Shown piece by piece: positions 62,462 to 64,000 of a stretch of DNA of 64,000 nucleotides. Below the pieces are notes generated by a model, which worked only from the letters and a program-made list of their open reading frames with translations, searched no databases and was not told the DNA's origin. A program made the translations under genes and the position numbers. Source of the DNA: Streptomyces sp. DvalAA-43 (GTDB taxonomy: Bacteria > Actinomycetota > Actinomycetes > Streptomycetales > Streptomycetaceae). The DNA lies in NCBI RefSeq assembly GCF_900091725.1, contig NZ_FMBW01000030.1, positions 1-64,000 of the forward strand. Direction: 5' to 3'. Numbering within the stretch: position 1 is the first letter of the stretch; every line of letters begins with the position of its first letter.

Positions 62462-62779
62462 CTACGCGAACGCGCGCGCGGCCGCCTCGTCCACGTATCG
62501 CACGGCCTCGTCCAGCTCAGCCGACGGGGCCGTTTCCAGTGCCACCGCCAGATCGCGGCCCGCCACGGCGAGCTGGTCGCCGATCGAGAAGATCCCGCCG
62601 TCCGGCATGGCGCGCGGCTCCCGGTACGGCGCCTCGATCCGCTGGGCGCGCAGCGCCAGTTCCCGGGCCGTGGCCAGCCCTTCGGCGGCGGCACCGCGCT
62701 GGAGGCGGCTCTGCGGGGCGGCGCGCAGCCGGTCGGCGAATCGGTCCACGGCGGTGATCAGGGGGGTCGTATCGAGCAC
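62462..62779 (-). CDS. Hypothetical small helical protein
   Basis: This 105-residue protein is mostly helical (LITAVDRFADRLRAAPQSRLQRGAAAEGLATARELALRAQRIE, then GDQLAVAGRDLAVALETAPSAELDEAVRYVDEAAARAF). It has no membrane segment or cysteines. I recall similar streptomycete proteins without a role. Codon use fits a real gene. It lies between the hypothetical membrane protein and the Bax-inhibitor family gene. Confidence 0.7.
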   Translation of the reverse strand: MLDTTPLITAVDRFADRLRAAPQSRLQRGAAAEGLATARELALRAQRIEAPYREPRAMPDGGIFSIGDQLAVAGRDLAVALETAPSAELDEAVRYVDEAAARAFA

Positions 62780-62846
62780 TCCGCGACCCTACGCGACGCC
62801 GGGCGGCAGACGGCAGTCCGACGACAGCCCTGGGCCGCACGGGGAA

Positions 62847-62887
62847 ACGGGAACGGCCCGCAGGCAGTGCCTGCGGGCCGTTCCCGT
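62847..62887. terminator. Hairpin terminator after Bax-inhibitor family gene
   Basis: Arms at 62847-62866 and 62868-62887 are perfectly complementary over 20 bases; the loop must open a few pairs at the tip. It lies just after the leftward stop at 62903. Confidence 0.82.
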
Positions 62888-62902
62888 CGTGCGGGCGAGG
62901 GA

Positions 62903-63790
62903 TCAGTCGTCGCCGCTGAGGATGGAGAGCAGACGCAGCATCTCCAGGTAGATCCACACCAGGGTCATGGTGAGGCCGAAGGCCGCCAGCCAGGACTCCT
63001 CGCGAGGGGCGCCGTAGGCGATGCCGTCCTCGACCTGCTTGAAGTCCAGGGCCAGGAAGCACGCGCCCAGGATGATCCCGATGACGCCGAAGAGAATGCC
63101 GAGGCCACCGCTGCGGAAGCCCAGGCCGTCACCGCCGCCGAAGACGGCGAACAGCAGGTTGACCACCATCAGGAGCATGAAGCCCATGGCGGCGGCCATC
63201 ACGAAGCCGTAGAAGCGGCGGGTGACACGGATCCAGCGCATCTTGTACGCGAGCAGCACACCGGCGAAGACACACATGGTGCCCATCACGGCCTGCATCA
63301 CGACGCCCGGTCCGATGTACGTGCTGACCGCGCTGGAGATCACTCCGAGGAAGACACCCTCGAAGGCCGCGTACGAGACGATCAGCGCCGGCACCGGCTT
63401 GCGCTTGAAGGACTGGACGAGCGACAGGACGAACGCCACCAGGGCGGCGCCGATCGCGATGCCGTACGACTTGCCGAGGTTCGCCTCGTCGACCGGCAGC
63501 AGCGCCCAGGCGAGCGCGGCGCCGAGCACCACGGTGCCCAGCGTGATCGCGGTCCGCGTGACGACGTCGTCGATCGTCATCGCGCCGGTGCGCGCCGGGG
63601 CCTGCGGGGCGCCGTACTGGGCGTCCGGCTGGGCGTAGGGGTTGGTGGCGTACGGGTTGGCGGCGGCGCCCTGCGCGTACGGGTTGGCACCCGCTGCGGG
63701 GGCCCCGGCCTGCGGCGCCGCGTTGAAGCCCGCGTATCCGTTGTCGCGGCTGAAGCCCCGTCGCGAGAAGACCGGGTTGCTGCTCCTCAT
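62903..63790 (-). CDS. Bax inhibitor-1/YccA family membrane protein
   Basis: This 295-residue protein has a cytoplasmic N-terminus with NPYA-type repeats (GANPYAQGAAANPYATNPYAQ), then seven membrane helices of the BI-1/YccA-like (TMBIM) fold, for example TAITLGTVVLGAALAWALL, AAFEGVFLGVISSAVSTYIG and the C-terminal ACFLALDFKQVEDGIAYGAP. The ATG at 63790 starts the RSSNPVFSRRGFSR leader conserved in actinobacterial members. BI-1 proteins are thought to be pH- or calcium-linked channels or FtsH-associated proteins; the exact role here is unknown. Confidence 0.92.
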   Translation of the reverse strand: MRSSNPVFSRRGFSRDNGYAGFNAAPQAGAPAAGANPYAQGAAANPYATNPYAQPDAQYGAPQAPARTGAMTIDDVVTRTAITLGTVVLGAALAWALLPVDEANLGKSYGIAIGAALVAFVLSLVQSFKRKPVPALIVSYAAFEGVFLGVISSAVSTYIGPGVVMQAVMGTMCVFAGVLLAYKMRWIRVTRRFYGFVMAAAMGFMLLMVVNLLFAVFGGGDGLGFRSGGLGILFGVIGIILGACFLALDFKQVEDGIAYGAPREESWLAAFGLTMTLVWIYLEMLRLLSILSGDD

Positions 63791-64000
63791 CTCACTCCTC
63801 CATGGCCACCCTGCGTGGCCTTCCCACAAGAGTAATGGGTAGGCAAAAGAATCAGACTAGTGCTTGGGGAGGATCTTTGCGGAAACCTGTCCGGGACGAC
63901 ATCCGCGCGTCGGTCACCGGTCCGCCCGCGGCCACCCACGAAAACCGGCTCACCCCATACCCTCCGGGCGCGCGGTCAAGTAACGTTCCGACCAACCGGT
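63791..64000. other. Window end, upstream region of the Bax-inhibitor gene
   Basis: These 210 bases hold the promoter region of the leftward gene. I see no coding frame or RNA gene in them before the window ends. Confidence 0.6.

Noticed and set aside
1..64000. tRNA, rRNA or known riboswitch
   Set aside because: I looked for cloverleaf arms with TTCRANTC loops and for conserved riboswitch cores and found none I could support by eye.

Overview
This window is a high-GC actinobacterial chromosome segment, almost certainly Streptomyces. Signs are the strong G/C bias at third codon positions, frequent GTG starts, F420 biosynthesis genes, XRE-DUF5753/DUF397 regulator pairs, a SigB-family sigma factor with its partner-switching proteins, and a hut cluster of the HutF type. 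It reads as core chromosome with one short accessory patch. I saw no tRNA, rRNA, CRISPR array, integrase or intact insertion sequence.

Layout. (1) 10-2270: cofD/fbiA and fbiB, the last steps of coenzyme F420 synthesis. (2) 2331-6909: an AlkA-like DNA glycosylase, a sugar-nucleotide pyrophosphorylase with a beta-helix tail, a secreted PGRP/amidase, and a short TIGR03089-like protein. (3) 7092-16913: an envelope glycopolymer block with five separate LytR-CpsA-Psr (LCP) genes, a family 2 glycosyltransferase and a hotdog thioesterase. (4) 17030-21673: a DUF5954-like protein, an SMI1/KNR4-like protein, an XRE-DUF5753 regulator with its DUF397 partner, an anti-sigma-type ATPase and a PD-(D/E)XK-like protein. 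(5) 21674-25399: the accessory patch, with a frame-broken gene remnant, a second regulator module (small protein, DUF6879-like, XRE-DUF5753, DUF397-like) and a hypothetical gene. It is bracketed by a direct repeat of the 3' end of the acyl-CoA dehydrogenase gene. (6) 25400-32870: acyl-CoA dehydrogenase, UDP-glucose dehydrogenase, CGNR regulator, VOC protein, an operon purK-purE-dipeptidase, and GtrA. (7) 33068-39112: a two-component system, a POT peptide transporter preceded by a probable small terminated transcript, and an ArsR-MFS pair with two clear operators. (8) 39228-43565: a four-gene surface operon encoding an LPxTG protein, a DUF916-like membrane protein, a second membrane-anchored Ig-like protein, and an LAxTG protein. 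(9) 43758-46143: anti-sigma, anti-anti-sigma and sigma factor of the SigI/PrsI/ArsI type. (10) 46307-51997: hutU, an M20-type amidohydrolase, hutF and hutI, read leftward from a good promoter. (11) 52305-63790: orphan roadblock protein, RpiR regulator, SDR/XRE pair, cystathionine beta-synthase, GDSL hydrolase, thiolase, small hypotheticals and a Bax-inhibitor-1 family protein.

The strongest candidate for an undescribed system is the four-gene surface operon. Its layout recalls the WxL/Csc cell-surface complexes of Firmicutes, yet it uses a different repeated two-cysteine domain and carries two different sortase signals in one operon. Second-rank candidates are the 61-62 bp repeat bracketing the accessory regulator module, the terminated short transcript ahead of the peptide transporter, the long hairpin in the leader of the roadblock gene, and the M20 amidohydrolase in the place where HutG would be expected.
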